Positions 8,501-18,069 are shown, counted from the stretch's first letter. The stretch is DNA of 35,339 bases from Bacillus pseudomycoides (GCF_002551005.1 NZ_NVOY01000021.1:33223-68561), one strand, 5' to 3'. The notes: a model not told the origin generated them from the letters alone. A program made the numbers and translations.

Positions 8501-10003
8501 CTATCTACCCCCTAACGACTGTAATGTGTCACGAAGCGGTTCACCTAGTACCTCTGGCAAAATACCGATCACAAGGATACACGCCAGTAAAATTATCGCT
8601 GGAATATACTCCAATCCGTATATATCGCTCTTCGCTTCGCACTTGCTTTTTCCAAATATAACTTGCATCGCCACCCGAAGTACGTACACAGCTGTTAAAA
8701 TAATACCGATTGCCCCCACCGCCGCTAATACCCGGTGCTCCTGAAACAAGCCAAGAAATGCGAGAAATTCACTCACAAAGCCAGACATTCCAGGAAGTCC
8801 GAGCGAAGCCATACTTCCCGCTAACAAGAATCCGCTAAGCACCGGCACTTGCTTCGCTAAGCCGCCAAGCTTTGTAATGTCAGAAGTATGAAAGCGCTGC
8901 TCGATTATACCAAGCAAGAAAAATAACAGCGCCGCAATTAAACCGTGGGAAACGACTTGGAACAATGCCCCTTTCATTCCCGCCGCGTTCAGCGCAGCTA
9001 AACCAATTAATACAATTCCCATATGCGAAATACTAGAATATGCAAGCACCTTTCGAAAGTCTGTTTGAACAAGTGCTAAGAGTGCTCCGTACAGCAAATT
9101 AATGACTCCTAAAACTCCTAAGAACACCGCGAATTTTTCAAACTGCTCCGGGAACAGCCCCATTCCGAAACGGACAATCCCGTATGCTCCAATCTTTAAG
9201 AGAACACCTGCATGCAGCATGACTACCGCTGGGTGCGCCTCCACGTGGACATTCACCATCCAGCGGTGCAGTGGAAAGACTGGAAGTTTAATCATGAATG
9301 CAATCATAATCGCTAGAAATAAACCGAACTGCAAGGAGTTAGACAGTTCACCAACCGTTGTCATTTCTTTTCCTGCTAAAACGGCTTGCAGCTCTGCAAT
9401 ATTCGTTGTACCTGCTCTTGCAAATAAAATGGTAAAAGCAATAAGTAAAATCGCTGAACCGATGCCATTATAAATTAAATAGCTGTACGCCGCCTTTTCA
9501 CTGCTAAATTTGCCCCATTTCCCAACAAGTAAAAACATAGCTGGCAGTGTAATTTCAAAGAACACGAAGAACAGTAGCAAGTTTTCTGCAGCGAAGACGC
9601 CAAGCATACCGACTTCAAGCATAAGCAAGAGCATATAGAAACCTTTTACGTGCTTTGTAACAGAAAAGGCTGTAATAGCTGCCAATGTCGCCAATAATGC
9701 CGTAAGAAACATCATAACGAGTGAGAAGCCATCAATGCCAAGTTCGTAATAAATGGTAAACAGTTCTTTCTCTACACTTGGAAAGTTTCCAAATTGAATC
9801 CACTTTACCTTTTCTGCAAACATCGTTAAACTTTTCCCCGATGCATATGTACTTGCGATAAAGAGCGCGGACCCAAGGGGAAGTAATGTTCCAAGCAAAC
9901 CAACAATCTTCGCTGCTCTTTCCTCTTTCTTCGGTACAAATGCCAGCAGTATGATACAGAGCAGCGGGGAGAAAATGAAGAAAGATAATAGAAAGGAACT
10001 CAT
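8501..10003 (-). CDS. nuoM: NADH-quinone oxidoreductase subunit M
   Basis: The 500-residue antiporter-like membrane subunit of complex I carries the KLPVFPLHRWMVNVHVEAH segment and about 14 helices. An in-frame extension reaches 10054, but the chosen ATG (10001-10003) has RBS GGGGGG and overlaps the nuoL stop as ATGA. The extension would lie wholly within nuoL and lacks an RBS. Confidence 0.95.
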   Translation of the reverse strand: MSSFLLSFFIFSPLLCIILLAFVPKKEERAAKIVGLLGTLLPLGSALFIASTYASGKSLTMFAEKVKWIQFGNFPSVEKELFTIYYELGIDGFSLVMMFLTALLATLAAITAFSVTKHVKGFYMLLLMLEVGMLGVFAAENLLLFFVFFEITLPAMFLLVGKWGKFSSEKAAYSYLIYNGIGSAILLIAFTILFARAGTTNIAELQAVLAGKEMTTVGELSNSLQFGLFLAIMIAFMIKLPVFPLHRWMVNVHVEAHPAVVMLHAGVLLKIGAYGIVRFGMGLFPEQFEKFAVFLGVLGVINLLYGALLALVQTDFRKVLAYSSISHMGIVLIGLAALNAAGMKGALFQVVSHGLIAALLFFLLGIIEQRFHTSDITKLGGLAKQVPVLSGFLLAGSMASLGLPGMSGFVSEFLAFLGLFQEHRVLAAVGAIGIILTAVYVLRVAMQVIFGKSKCEAKSDIYGLEYIPAIILLACILVIGILPEVLGEPLRDTLQSLGGR

Positions 10004-11865
10004 TGTCCATACCCCCCTGTCAATAACAGAATCACTACGAGTGCCGCTAAGCAAACCGCTGTAACTGTGCCGTACATTTGCACTTGTCCGTTTTGTAGTT
10101 TCGAGCCAATCGTACTTACGCCTTTTACAATGCCGCCAATGAGCTGCATAGTTCCTTCCACAATATACGTTTCAAAGAAACATAGAGCATATGCAATTCC
10201 TTTCACGAACGGCAATACCGTTACGCTATACAATTCATCAATATAATATTTCTCCTTCAGCAAGTTATACATGGCAGTGTTCTTTCCGCCAAGCCAATCA
10301 CGAGAAATTGTATGTTTTCCATAGATCAAATATGCTAAGCCAATCCCAGCCAATGAAACGAGCGTTGCCACGATCATAATCCAGGCCGGGCCATGAACCT
10401 CTCTCACTTGAAACGTCGCGTCTTTTGTAAGCCAATCCCCAAGAAACGTTCCGAACCAAGGTGTATTCACATAACCAGCCCCAATCGCTAGAACGCCAAG
10501 AACCATCATTGGCACCGTCATGACCTTCGGAGACTCATGCACATGTTTCTGCTCCCCGCGCGCCTCTCCTGTGAAGACAAGGAAGTACAAGCGGAACATA
10601 TAGAAGGCAGTGAAGAAAGCTGCGATTACCGCAAGGACGAATAAACCGTAATTGCCGCGCTCCCACGTCGCCGCTAAAATTTCATCCTTACTAAAGAAAC
10701 CAGAAAATAACGGAACACCGCTAATCGCAAACGTTCCAATTAAAAACAATGAGCCGGTCACTTTCATCTTCTTAAACAAGCCGCCCATTTCTTCAATGTT
10801 TTGCGTATGCACCGCATGAATGACGCTGCCGGCCGCTAAGAACAATAATGCCTTAAAGAAAGCGTGCGTCGTTAAATGAAACACTCCCGCCACGTACCCT
10901 GCAGAACCGAGCGCAAGCATCATATAACCGAGCTGACTCACCGTGGAGTACGCTAATACACGCTTAATGTCTGTTTGCACAATACCAATAGATGATGCAA
11001 AAATCGCCGTAATACCGCCAACAACTGCAACAGTTTGCATCGCTGCTTCGCTCGCTGTGAAAAGCGGGAACATCGTAGCAACTAAATATACCCCAGCAGC
11101 AACCATCGTCGCCGCATGGATCAGCGCTGATACTGGCGTCGGACCTTCCATCGCATCTGGAAGCCACGTATGGAGCGGAAACTGACCCGATTTCCCGATT
11201 GCGCCGACGAAGATTAAAATCGCCGTTAATGTAATCATCGCCTGCGAAATTTCTCCAGCTTGTACGGCTTGAAAAATTACATTGTAATCGAAGCTACCAA
11301 CTTGCCAGAATAATAGAATCATCCCGATAAACAATAGGGCATCACCGATACGCGTCATAATAAACGCTTTTTTCGCAGCCGCCTTTGCTTCTTCTTTAAA
11401 GAAATAGAAACCAATCAATAAGAAGGAACCGAGTCCCACTAACTCCCAAAATATATAAAGCTGTAATAAGTTAGTAGAGACAACAAGCCCAAGCATCGCA
11501 AATGTAAACAACCCTAAGTATGCATAAAAGATATGGAGTCTTTCATCACCGTGCATATACCCTTTCGAATACATATGAACGAGCAAACTGACAAGTGTGA
11601 CAATAAAGAGCATTAATGCGTTTAATGCATTTACTTCAAAACCAAAAGAAATGTTCACATCTCCAATTTGGAGCCAAGTCCATTGCTGCTTTATCGTTTC
11701 TGATGATAGCCGTTCTATTAATACAACTACCGCACCCGCAAATGAAAGAAAAGTAAGCAAGATGCCAATCCAGCTGCCTCTTTCTTTTAACTTCTTGCCA
11801 AACATCACGAGTAAAACGAAAGACACAAGCGGGAAAAGCGGTATTAACCATGCATAATTCATCAT
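10000..11865 (-). CDS. nuoL: NADH-quinone oxidoreductase subunit L
   Basis: The 621-residue distal proton-pumping subunit has about 16 helices, the QFPLHTWLPDAMEGPTPVSA motif and the C-terminal segment expected for the long lateral helix of NuoL. The first of two adjacent ATG codons is used because GGGGGAGGAATTC directly precedes it; the reading frame extends 8 codons further without an RBS. The stop overlaps nuoM by 4 bases. Confidence 0.96.
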   Translation of the reverse strand: MMNYAWLIPLFPLVSFVLLVMFGKKLKERGSWIGILLTFLSFAGAVVVLIERLSSETIKQQWTWLQIGDVNISFGFEVNALNALMLFIVTLVSLLVHMYSKGYMHGDERLHIFYAYLGLFTFAMLGLVVSTNLLQLYIFWELVGLGSFLLIGFYFFKEEAKAAAKKAFIMTRIGDALLFIGMILLFWQVGSFDYNVIFQAVQAGEISQAMITLTAILIFVGAIGKSGQFPLHTWLPDAMEGPTPVSALIHAATMVAAGVYLVATMFPLFTASEAAMQTVAVVGGITAIFASSIGIVQTDIKRVLAYSTVSQLGYMMLALGSAGYVAGVFHLTTHAFFKALLFLAAGSVIHAVHTQNIEEMGGLFKKMKVTGSLFLIGTFAISGVPLFSGFFSKDEILAATWERGNYGLFVLAVIAAFFTAFYMFRLYFLVFTGEARGEQKHVHESPKVMTVPMMVLGVLAIGAGYVNTPWFGTFLGDWLTKDATFQVREVHGPAWIMIVATLVSLAGIGLAYLIYGKHTISRDWLGGKNTAMYNLLKEKYYIDELYSVTVLPFVKGIAYALCFFETYIVEGTMQLIGGIVKGVSTIGSKLQNGQVQMYGTVTAVCLAALVVILLLTGGYGQ

Positions 11866-11893
11866 GAATTCCTCCCCCTTTTCGGTCATTATC

Positions 11894-12208
11894 TTAATGC
11901 TTTAACGAATCCATTTCATCTGTATTAACAGTTGCGCGGTTTCTATATAGAGCAATTAAAATCGCCAAACCAACCGCTGCTTCAGCTGCAGCAACGGACA
12001 TTGTGAACAATGAAAAAATTTGTCCCTTTAAATTTGGAAACATCCCTAATTTACTAAAGGCTACTAAATTTAAGTTCGCCGCATTTAACATAAGTTCAAT
12101 ACAAACCAATACAATTACTGTATTGCGCTTCGTTAGTGCTCCAAATAAACCGATGCAAAATAATATAATCGCAAGCGTCAGGTACGCAGAAGCTGGAATA
12201 CTATTCAT
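11894..12208 (-). CDS. nuoK: NADH-quinone oxidoreductase subunit K
   Basis: The 104-residue subunit has three membrane helices with the conserved membrane Glu in [13 protein letters not shown] and a second Glu in [11 protein letters not shown], both part of the proton path. ATG is preceded by AAAAAGGAGG at 6 bases and overlaps the end of nuoJ by 8 bases. The open frame continues upstream into nuoJ without an RBS, so the shorter form matches the family length of about 100. Confidence 0.95.
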   Translation of the reverse strand: MNSIPASAYLTLAIILFCIGLFGALTKRNTVIVLVCIELMLNAANLNLVAFSKLGMFPNLKGQIFSLFTMSVAAAEAAVGLAILIALYRNRATVNTDEMDSLKH

Positions 12209-12725
12209 GTGAATCCTCCTTTTTCTCGTCCCTCTTCGCAAGTACAATTGCACCCACAAGGGCAACAAGTAATACAACAGACGTTAACTCGAACGGTATT
12301 ATATATTTCGAATACAACAATTCTCCGACCTGACGTGTATTTTGTTCATGAAGCACTACACCATCTTGAACACGTCCACTTTCGAAGTCGACGTTATTCA
12401 CCGCAAAATACAGCACCGCACCAAAGATGACCACAGCAAGAAAAACAATGATTTTCCGCCAGCCAAAATGCAGTTCTTCTTGATCATTATGCTTCGTTAA
12501 CATAATGCCAAAAATCATAATGATCGTAATCGCACCGGAATAAATCAAAATTTGAACAACCCCGACAAATTCTGCTGATAGCATGAAATAAAGCCCGGCA
12601 ATACTAAGGAATGTAAACACGAGAGCGAGCATCATATGCATCACTTTCGTTAAGTTCAGCATAAGTACACCGCCCATGATCGCAAGCAGGGCTAATGCTA
12701 AAAATGCTACTAACTCGCCGCTCAT
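12201..12725 (-). CDS. nuoJ: NADH-quinone oxidoreductase subunit J
   Basis: This 174-residue subunit has five membrane helices and the conserved [15 protein letters not shown] segment that holds the flexible helix coupling quinone reduction to proton transfer. ATG overlaps the nuoI stop by 4 bases (ATGA), and the 3' end overlaps nuoK by 8 bases. Confidence 0.95.
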   Translation of the reverse strand: MSGELVAFLALALLAIMGGVLMLNLTKVMHMMLALVFTFLSIAGLYFMLSAEFVGVVQILIYSGAITIIMIFGIMLTKHNDQEELHFGWRKIIVFLAVVIFGAVLYFAVNNVDFESGRVQDGVVLHEQNTRQVGELLYSKYIIPFELTSVVLLVALVGAIVLAKRDEKKEDSHE

Positions 12726-13141
12726 ACTTTATTCTCCTTTCTCACATGCTGATCATTTTCATCAAGCCACTGTAAGTTTTTAAATAAATCATCCCGCGAA
12801 TATTCGGCTAGCTCAAAGTTATTTGTCATTACAATGGCTTCTGTCGGGCAAACTTCCGTACAAAGATCGCAAAGAATACAAATTTCGAAATTAATATCAT
12901 ACGTATCAATGATTTTCCCTTTCTTCTCTGGATCTGGGTGCTTTTTCCCTGTTAGTTGAATGCAGTCTGTCGGACAAATATTTGCGCATTGATTGCACAC
13001 GATACATTTTTCTGGATAAAACTTTTGAATACCGCGAAAGCGATCTGGGAGTGGTAGTGGTTGATTTGGATAGTCGTACGTTACTTTCTTCTTACTTAAA
13101 TTGCTAAGTGTATACTTTAAACCTTTAAATAAACCCTTCAT
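12722..13141 (-). CDS. nuoI: NADH-quinone oxidoreductase subunit I (two [4Fe-4S] clusters)
   Basis: The 139-residue peripheral-arm subunit contains two CxxCxxCxxxCP motifs (Cys 46, 49, 52, 56 and 88, 91, 94, 98) that bind clusters N6a and N6b on the path to N2. In this window it is the most distal cluster-bearing subunit towards the electron donor, because NuoE, NuoF and NuoG are not encoded. RBS GGGGGCAGGAG lies 5 bases before ATG. Confidence 0.95.
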   Translation of the reverse strand: MKGLFKGLKYTLSNLSKKKVTYDYPNQPLPLPDRFRGIQKFYPEKCIVCNQCANICPTDCIQLTGKKHPDPEKKGKIIDTYDINFEICILCDLCTEVCPTEAIVMTNNFELAEYSRDDLFKNLQWLDENDQHVRKENKV

Positions 13142-13162
13142 TGTACTCCTGCCCCCTTTAGA

Positions 13163-14164
13163 TTAGAAGAACAATTCTTTTATCAATGCCGCTAAGAATA
13201 TATTCGCAAGCGCTACCGGCAGTAATACTTTCCAGCCAAACTCCATTAATTGATCGCCTCGTATACGCGGGAACGTCACGCGGAACCAAATTAATAGAAA
13301 GACAACTGCACTAAATTTAAGCGCAAACCAAACAGCTCCTGGAATAAACGCTAGAAACGGAATTGGCTGCCAACCTCCTAAAAATAATACTGTCATAAGC
13401 GATGCCATTCCGAAGAAATACACATACTCAGAAAGCATAAAGAACGCCCAGCGAAATCCCGAATACTCCGTATGATATCCAGAGACGAGCTCCGATTCGG
13501 CTTCCGGTAAATCAAACGGCGTTCGGTTCAATTCCGCAACAGCTGCGATTAAAAAGACGATAAAACCAATTGGCTGCACGAAAATGTACCAAACCCCTTC
13601 TTGCGCCTCTACAATATCATTTAAATTTAAGCTACCTGTTAGAAGAATGACCCCAATTACGCTCATCACAAGTGGAATTTCATAGGAGATCATTTGTGCT
13701 GCGGCGCGCATTCCGCCGAGTAACGAATATTTATTGTTAGATGCCCAGCCCCCGGTTACAACACCAATTGTTGTAATCCCTGAGACCGCAATGTAATACA
13801 GCAAGCCGACGCCGATATCGGCAAACTGCAACTTATCTGTAAACGGAATGACCGCTAGTACCATGAATGCCGGAGCAAACGCAATGAGCGGTGCTAATAT
13901 GAAGAGCGGTTTATCGGCCGCTTTTGGAATCGTATCTTCTTTTAGCAAAAGTTTTAACACGTCCGCTACTGTTTGCAGAAGTCCAAACCGACCGCCCACC
14001 TGGTTCGGTCCGATACGTCCCTGCATAAATCCCATTACTTTTCGTTCTGCTAAAATCCCATATGTAACAAAGCCAAGAACGACAAACAACAACAATGTTG
14101 CCAATCCGAAAAAGATAAGAAAATTCGTCCAGCTTGCGGGTGACTCTAAGAGGTTTTGTATCAT
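13163..14164 (-). CDS. nuoH: NADH-quinone oxidoreductase subunit H
   Basis: The 333-residue membrane subunit forms the floor of the quinone site and contacts NuoB and NuoD. It has eight membrane helices, and the conserved loops AERKVMGFMQGRIGPNQVGG and ELNRTPFDLPEAESELVSGY are intact. The chosen ATG (14162-14164) shares one base with the nuoD stop (TGATG). A GTG one codon earlier (14165-14167) is an equal alternative under the same GGGGAGG site. Confidence 0.95.
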   Translation of the reverse strand: MIQNLLESPASWTNFLIFFGLATLLLFVVLGFVTYGILAERKVMGFMQGRIGPNQVGGRFGLLQTVADVLKLLLKEDTIPKAADKPLFILAPLIAFAPAFMVLAVIPFTDKLQFADIGVGLLYYIAVSGITTIGVVTGGWASNNKYSLLGGMRAAAQMISYEIPLVMSVIGVILLTGSLNLNDIVEAQEGVWYIFVQPIGFIVFLIAAVAELNRTPFDLPEAESELVSGYHTEYSGFRWAFFMLSEYVYFFGMASLMTVLFLGGWQPIPFLAFIPGAVWFALKFSAVVFLLIWFRVTFPRIRGDQLMEFGWKVLLPVALANIFLAALIKELFF

Positions 14165-15264
14165 CACCCATCAACCTCCCCAAGTACAATATCAATGCCA
14201 CCTAAAATTGTAATTAAGTTTGCGATATTTTCGCCTTTCAAGAGCTTCGGTAAAATTTGCAGATTATAAAAAGATGGGCGGCGGAACTTTAAGCGATATG
14301 GCTCTTTCTTTCCATCACTTGCGATGTAACAGCCAATCTCGCCGCGTGGTGACTCAATTCGCACGAATGCTTCACCTTTTGGTGGTTTAATTATCTTTGG
14401 CACCTTCGCTAAGATTGCTCCTTCTTTCGGAAACTGCTCTACCGCTTGTTCAATAATTTTCAGCGACTCTTCAATTTCCTCCATTCGGCAAACGTAACGA
14501 TCCCAAGCATCCCCCACCTTACCGACAGGAACATCAAAATCAAAACGGTCATAAATCGAGTACGACTCATCTTTCCGAAGATCCCATTTCACACCCGTGC
14601 AGCGCAAGTTTGCTCCGCTTAACGAATATTGTAAGGCATCCTCTGCCGAGTAAATACCGACTCCCTTTACGCGATTTAAGAAAATTTCATTGCCGCTCAC
14701 AAGGTCGTGATACCCCTCTAACTGCTCTCTCATATAGGGAACAAACCCCTGCACCTTTTCAATCCAGCCGTCCGGCGCATCCCACTTCACCCCGCCAACG
14801 CGCATATAATTAAAAGTTAAACGCGCTCCGCATAATTCATTCAGTAGGTTAATAATCATCTCGCGTTCGCGAAATGCATATAGAAACGGACTGACCGCTC
14901 CAATATCAAGCAAATTGGTTCCCCACCAAACAAGGTGACTCGCCACGCGCCCAAGCTCCATTGCAAGTATGCGCAAATATTCAGCGCGCTCCGGTATTTC
15001 CAGCCCCATCATCGTCTCCACTGCGTGACAGATGACATAATTATTTGTCATGGCCGCTAAATAATCCATTCGGTCTGTGTACGGGATAATTTGCGTATAC
15101 TGCAAACTTTCCGCAATTTTCTCCGTGCCGCGGTGCAAATAGCCAATGACAGGTGTAGCCTCTTTAATGATTTCCCCATCAATTTTAATAACGAGCCGAA
15201 ATACACCGTGCGTACTCGGATGCTGCGGCCCTACATTTAAAAGCATTTCTTCTGTACGAATCAC
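14164..15264 (-). CDS. nuoD: NADH-quinone oxidoreductase subunit D
   Basis: This 366-residue 49-kDa-type subunit forms the quinone-binding pocket with NuoB. NVGPQHPSTHGVFRL near the N-terminus carries the quinone-contacting His, and the C-terminal half has ESPRGEIGCYIASDG. The Cys pairs that bind NiFe in related hydrogenases are absent, as expected for complex I. The start is GTG with GGGGGTG 8 bases upstream; the family N-terminus (MIRTEEMLLNVGPQHP) begins there. Only 3 bases separate it from nuoC. Confidence 0.96.
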   Translation of the reverse strand: MIRTEEMLLNVGPQHPSTHGVFRLVIKIDGEIIKEATPVIGYLHRGTEKIAESLQYTQIIPYTDRMDYLAAMTNNYVICHAVETMMGLEIPERAEYLRILAMELGRVASHLVWWGTNLLDIGAVSPFLYAFREREMIINLLNELCGARLTFNYMRVGGVKWDAPDGWIEKVQGFVPYMREQLEGYHDLVSGNEIFLNRVKGVGIYSAEDALQYSLSGANLRCTGVKWDLRKDESYSIYDRFDFDVPVGKVGDAWDRYVCRMEEIEESLKIIEQAVEQFPKEGAILAKVPKIIKPPKGEAFVRIESPRGEIGCYIASDGKKEPYRLKFRRPSFYNLQILPKLLKGENIANLITILGGIDIVLGEVDG

Positions 15265-15267
15265 GTT

Positions 15268-16197
15268 TTACACCCCCGCATCAAAAGGCTCATAATCTTT
15301 TCGCAGCGGATAGCCGATCCAATCGTCTGGCATCAAAATCCGCTTTAAATTTGGATGCCCTTCAAACACAACGCCAAGCAAATCATACGCCTCGCGCTCC
15401 GGCCAATCTGCCCCGCTCCAAAACGGTACAATGGAAGACACTCTTGGCTCGTCCCGGTCAAGTTTTACTTTCACCGCTACTGATTGCTTCTTGCCGTATG
15501 AAAATAAATGCACATACACTTCCATATGCGCCCCAAAATCTGTTGCATGCAACTCTGACATATAATTGAACGCACATTCAGGATTTTTCTGTAACAACTC
15601 CATTACTCCATAGTAATGCTCTACTTTCACAACGAGCGTTGGAACATCTTTAGACAACCTATTAATATAGAAATCTTCTAGTACACCTTCGCCAAGTTTT
15701 GCTGTAACTGCCTGAACATACGCATCTAAATACGGCTGATTTTGCGAAGGCTCTTCTACTTTCACTTCTTCCTCTTTCTTTCCTCCAGCAGCCCGGGCCT
15801 TTGCTGCAACTGCTGCTTTCGCTTTTGCAATCGCAATTGCTTTTTCTTTCTCAGCGCCTACGCTTCCGCCTTCTGATGCTTTCTGTTTCGCTAGCGCTGC
15901 TGCCGCTGCTTTTGCCTTCGCCGCTGCCTTTTCTTTTTCTTTCTCATTATCTTCCGTGTCAGGTGCGTTTTCCTTTTCTTTCTGCTTCGCTAACGCGGCC
16001 GCTTTTGCTTCCTCTGCTGCGCGGCGCTTTAGTTCTGCTATATCTATTTCACTCTCATTTGATAGCGCTTTCTCTTTTTCTTCTACATGAGGAACCTCAT
16101 TTTCCTGACGTGCCGCGAGCCGTTTTTTGGCTTCTTCCTTTGCAAGTCTTGCTGCTTCTTTTTTCAGATCATCTATATTTTTATCTTGATCGCTCAT
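15268..16197 (-). CDS. nuoC: NADH-quinone oxidoreductase subunit C with Ala/Lys/Glu-rich N-terminal extension
   Basis: Residues about 155-309 form the ordinary 30-kDa subunit, ending in the family signature around [24 protein letters not shown] and PLRKDYEP. Residues 1-150 are an unusual low-complexity extension, almost only Ala, Lys, Glu and Gln, in KEKE and AKAKAAA repeats. It is predicted to be long charged helix or disordered. Its ATG overlaps the nuoB stop (ATGA) and no better start lies before the conserved domain, so the extension is probably translated. NuoC normally has 150-220 residues. Confidence 0.93.
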   Translation of the reverse strand: MSDQDKNIDDLKKEAARLAKEEAKKRLAARQENEVPHVEEKEKALSNESEIDIAELKRRAAEEAKAAALAKQKEKENAPDTEDNEKEKEKAAAKAKAAAAALAKQKASEGGSVGAEKEKAIAIAKAKAAVAAKARAAGGKKEEEVKVEEPSQNQPYLDAYVQAVTAKLGEGVLEDFYINRLSKDVPTLVVKVEHYYGVMELLQKNPECAFNYMSELHATDFGAHMEVYVHLFSYGKKQSVAVKVKLDRDEPRVSSIVPFWSGADWPEREAYDLLGVVFEGHPNLKRILMPDDWIGYPLRKDYEPFDAGV

Positions 16198-16712
16198 TTA
16201 TTCGTCACCTGCTTTCCTGTCTTTGCTTCGTAACGAATCTTTTCTTTTAATTTATTAATCCCGTAAATTAAAGCTGCTGGATTTGGCGGACAACCAGGAA
16301 TGTATACATCCACCGGCACAATTTGATCTACCCCTTTTACAACGGCATATGAATTTACGTATGGTCCGCCCGCCGTTGCACAAGATCCCATTGCAATGAC
16401 CCACTTCGGTTCTGGCATTTGATCATATAAGCGCCGCACAATTGGAGCCATTTTCTTCGTTACCGTTCCAGATACAATCATGACATCCGATTGACGCGGA
16501 GATGTACGGAAAAATGAACCAAATCGATCTAAATCATAATGCGAAGAACCGACTCCCATCATCTCAATTGCACAGCATGCCAATCCAAATGTCATTGGCC
16601 ATAATGAATTACTGCGTGCCCAACCTTTTACTTGCTCAAGCGTCGTAAAAAATATATTTCTTTCTAACTCAGCACGTTCCTGTGGATGAATATCTTCAAA
16701 ATTTATAGCCAT
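16194..16712 (-). CDS. nuoB: NADH-quinone oxidoreductase subunit B (cluster N2)
   Basis: The 172-residue subunit carries the terminal [4Fe-4S] cluster N2. The tandem Cys46-Cys47 in LACCAIEMM and the later Cys111 (GSCATAGG) and Cys141 (PGCPPNP) are all present. ATG at 16710-16712 is preceded by GAAGGTG. An in-frame start 7 codons upstream lies in nuoA and lacks an RBS. It overlaps nuoA by 10 bases and nuoC by 4. Confidence 0.96.
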   Translation of the reverse strand: MAINFEDIHPQERAELERNIFFTTLEQVKGWARSNSLWPMTFGLACCAIEMMGVGSSHYDLDRFGSFFRTSPRQSDVMIVSGTVTKKMAPIVRRLYDQMPEPKWVIAMGSCATAGGPYVNSYAVVKGVDQIVPVDVYIPGCPPNPAALIYGINKLKEKIRYEAKTGKQVTNK

Positions 16713-17071
16713 TGTAACACCTTCTTTTTCCAAGCATATGCAAGACCAATAAGTAGCATAATAACAAAAATGAGCATTTCCACTAATGCAAATAACCCCA
16801 GTTTGTCATACGCTACCGCCCACGGATATAAAAACACAGTTTCCACATCAAAGATGACAAAAAGCAATGCAAAAATATAATACCGGGCATGGAAGCGAAC
16901 ATTTGCATCATGAAACGGCTCAATTCCACTTTCATATGTTGTTTTCTTCGCTGCACTTGGTTTATGTGGACGTAGCAATTTCCCCAAGGTGAGTGCGACA
17001 ACCGGCAACAATATACCTAATAGCAAAAAAATACCGACAATCATATAACTATTTTCATATACATTTACCAT
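16703..17071 (-). CDS. nuoA: NADH-quinone oxidoreductase subunit A
   Basis: The 122-residue first gene of the operon has three membrane helices, and between the first two the conserved [32 protein letters not shown] region, which includes acidic residues near the quinone site. It assembles with NuoH and NuoJ. RBS GGGGGGAGAGGG lies upstream of ATG, and a leader of about 100 bases separates it from the promoter. Confidence 0.95.
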   Translation of the reverse strand: MVNVYENSYMIVGIFLLLGILLPVVALTLGKLLRPHKPSAAKKTTYESGIEPFHDANVRFHARYYIFALLFVIFDVETVFLYPWAVAYDKLGLFALVEMLIFVIMLLIGLAYAWKKKVLQWL

Positions 17072-17178
17072 TGTGAAACCCTCTCCCCCCTCATAAAAAC
17101 AAGTTCACTTAGTACACGTTATGATTCATTTGCATCATTTATTATTTTTTAATTTTTCTAAATAATGCAATTATAGAT

Positions 17179-17208
17179 ATTATAGCAAATTTCAAATTCT
17201 TATGTCGA
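17179..17208 (-). promoter_or_regulatory. Sigma-A type promoter of the nuo operon
   Basis: On the minus strand TCGACA (17203-17208) and a perfect TATAAT (17179-17184) are separated by 18 bases. The predicted start point lies about 100 bases upstream of nuoA. The leader between is AT-rich with no obvious attenuator. Confidence 0.7.
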
Positions 17209-17214
17209 TACATT

Positions 17215-17268
17215 GGAAAAAAGAAAAACCAAGTAACTAGAGGAAGACTTCCCCTTATATTACTTGGT
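17215..17268 (-). terminator. Second terminator-like hairpin upstream of nuo
   Basis: ACCAAGTAA (17228-17236) pairs with TTACTTGGT (17260-17268), enclosing an inner GGAAG/CTTCC hairpin. On the minus strand it is followed by TTTTTCTTTTTT. It lies between the DUF975 terminator and the nuo -35 region, so it probably acts as a backup terminator insulating nuo from upstream transcription. Confidence 0.75.
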
Positions 17269-17299
17269 GTACAGTAATTGAAACTAATTTCATTCTCAT

Positions 17300-17333
17300 A
17301 AAAACTAGCATGAATGATTCATTTCATGCTAGT
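17300..17333 (-). terminator. Terminator of the DUF975 gene
   Basis: ACTAGCATGAA pairs perfectly with TTCATGCTAGT over an 8-base loop and is followed by five T residues on the minus strand. It begins 7 bases after the gene's stop codon. On the plus strand it is followed by CGTTTTTT, so it could work both ways. Confidence 0.85.
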
Positions 17334-17339
17334 CGTTTT

Positions 17340-17993
17340 TTAAATAGTAGCATCTTCTTTTTTATAATATTTCTTTGAAATTTCCTCATAAAACGCTGCA
17401 GATGTCGTGTAAAAATATGGAGTTAACCATAAGAAACCAATTCCTAAAGTAACGACACCTAATATAAACCAACCTAGAAAACTTAAGCATAATAAGAAGT
17501 AGTCCATTTTATGACCATCCATCATACGGCGACTTTCAGTAATTGCTTGATTCACTGTATACTCTGGGTGATCATTTAAAATAAAATACGTCATGGAATA
17601 AGAAAATGATTTGACAATTCCTGGAATAACAAGAAGTAATGTCCATAAAATAAGGTACACATACATTAATAAGTATGTTAAAAATGATTTAATAAACTTA
17701 TTTCCATCGCTGAACCACTTAAATATATGACCGATACGAACCTCTGTCCCACGAACTGCGTTTAAAACAAGATAATAAGCACCAAGCGTTAACGGACCGA
17801 TAATAAGCATCGCCACAATATCTACTGTAATAGCATCCCGCGCCTCTTTCCACCCCCAAAACATTGAGAAGATACCTGTAGTTGCTAACTCCACAACACC
17901 AATAAGAATTCCGATTAATAAAGTCGCTCCTACCGCTAATCCCCATCTTCCTCTTAATGCATCAAGTGCTTCTCTTTTTAATTGACTTATCAT
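17340..17993 (-). CDS. DUF975 family integral membrane protein
   Basis: The 217-residue protein has five to six predicted membrane helices. The conserved DUF975 region is visible: WTLLLVIPGIVKSFSYSM, then AITESRRMMDGHKMDYFLL and LSFLGWFILG. Members are hypothetical membrane proteins without a known biochemical role. RBS AGGAGG lies 6 bases before ATG. It appears to be monocistronic, flanked by its own promoter region and terminator. Confidence 0.85.
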   Translation of the reverse strand: MISQLKREALDALRGRWGLAVGATLLIGILIGVVELATTGIFSMFWGWKEARDAITVDIVAMLIIGPLTLGAYYLVLNAVRGTEVRIGHIFKWFSDGNKFIKSFLTYLLMYVYLILWTLLLVIPGIVKSFSYSMTYFILNDHPEYTVNQAITESRRMMDGHKMDYFLLCLSFLGWFILGVVTLGIGFLWLTPYFYTTSAAFYEEISKKYYKKEDATI

Positions 17994-18049
17994 ATATTAC
18001 CTCCTAATCCTCTAAATGATACTATTATATCGATATACCATTTATTTCA

Positions 18050-18069
18050 TTATACCCCTAAATTTAGGT
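18050..18069 (-). promoter_or_regulatory. Promoter/operator of the DUF975 gene
   Basis: A perfect TATAAT (18050-18055, minus strand) is followed 2 bases further upstream by the perfect 12-bp palindrome CCTAAATTTAGG (18058-18069), inside the spacer where a repressor would block RNA polymerase. The -35 is weak. A second TATAAT-like sequence lies about 20 bases closer to the gene. No ltrA terminator was recognised between here and 18175. Confidence 0.45.

Noticed and set aside
10003-10054. Longer N-terminus for NuoM.
   Set aside because: The extra 17 residues lie inside nuoL, have no RBS, and the ATGA-overlapping start has GGGGGG at good spacing.
15801-16250. Long plus-strand frame opposite nuoC rich in Leu, Ser and Phe.
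   Set aside because: It is the antisense of the Ala/Lys/Glu-rich repeat region and has no RBS or family resemblance.
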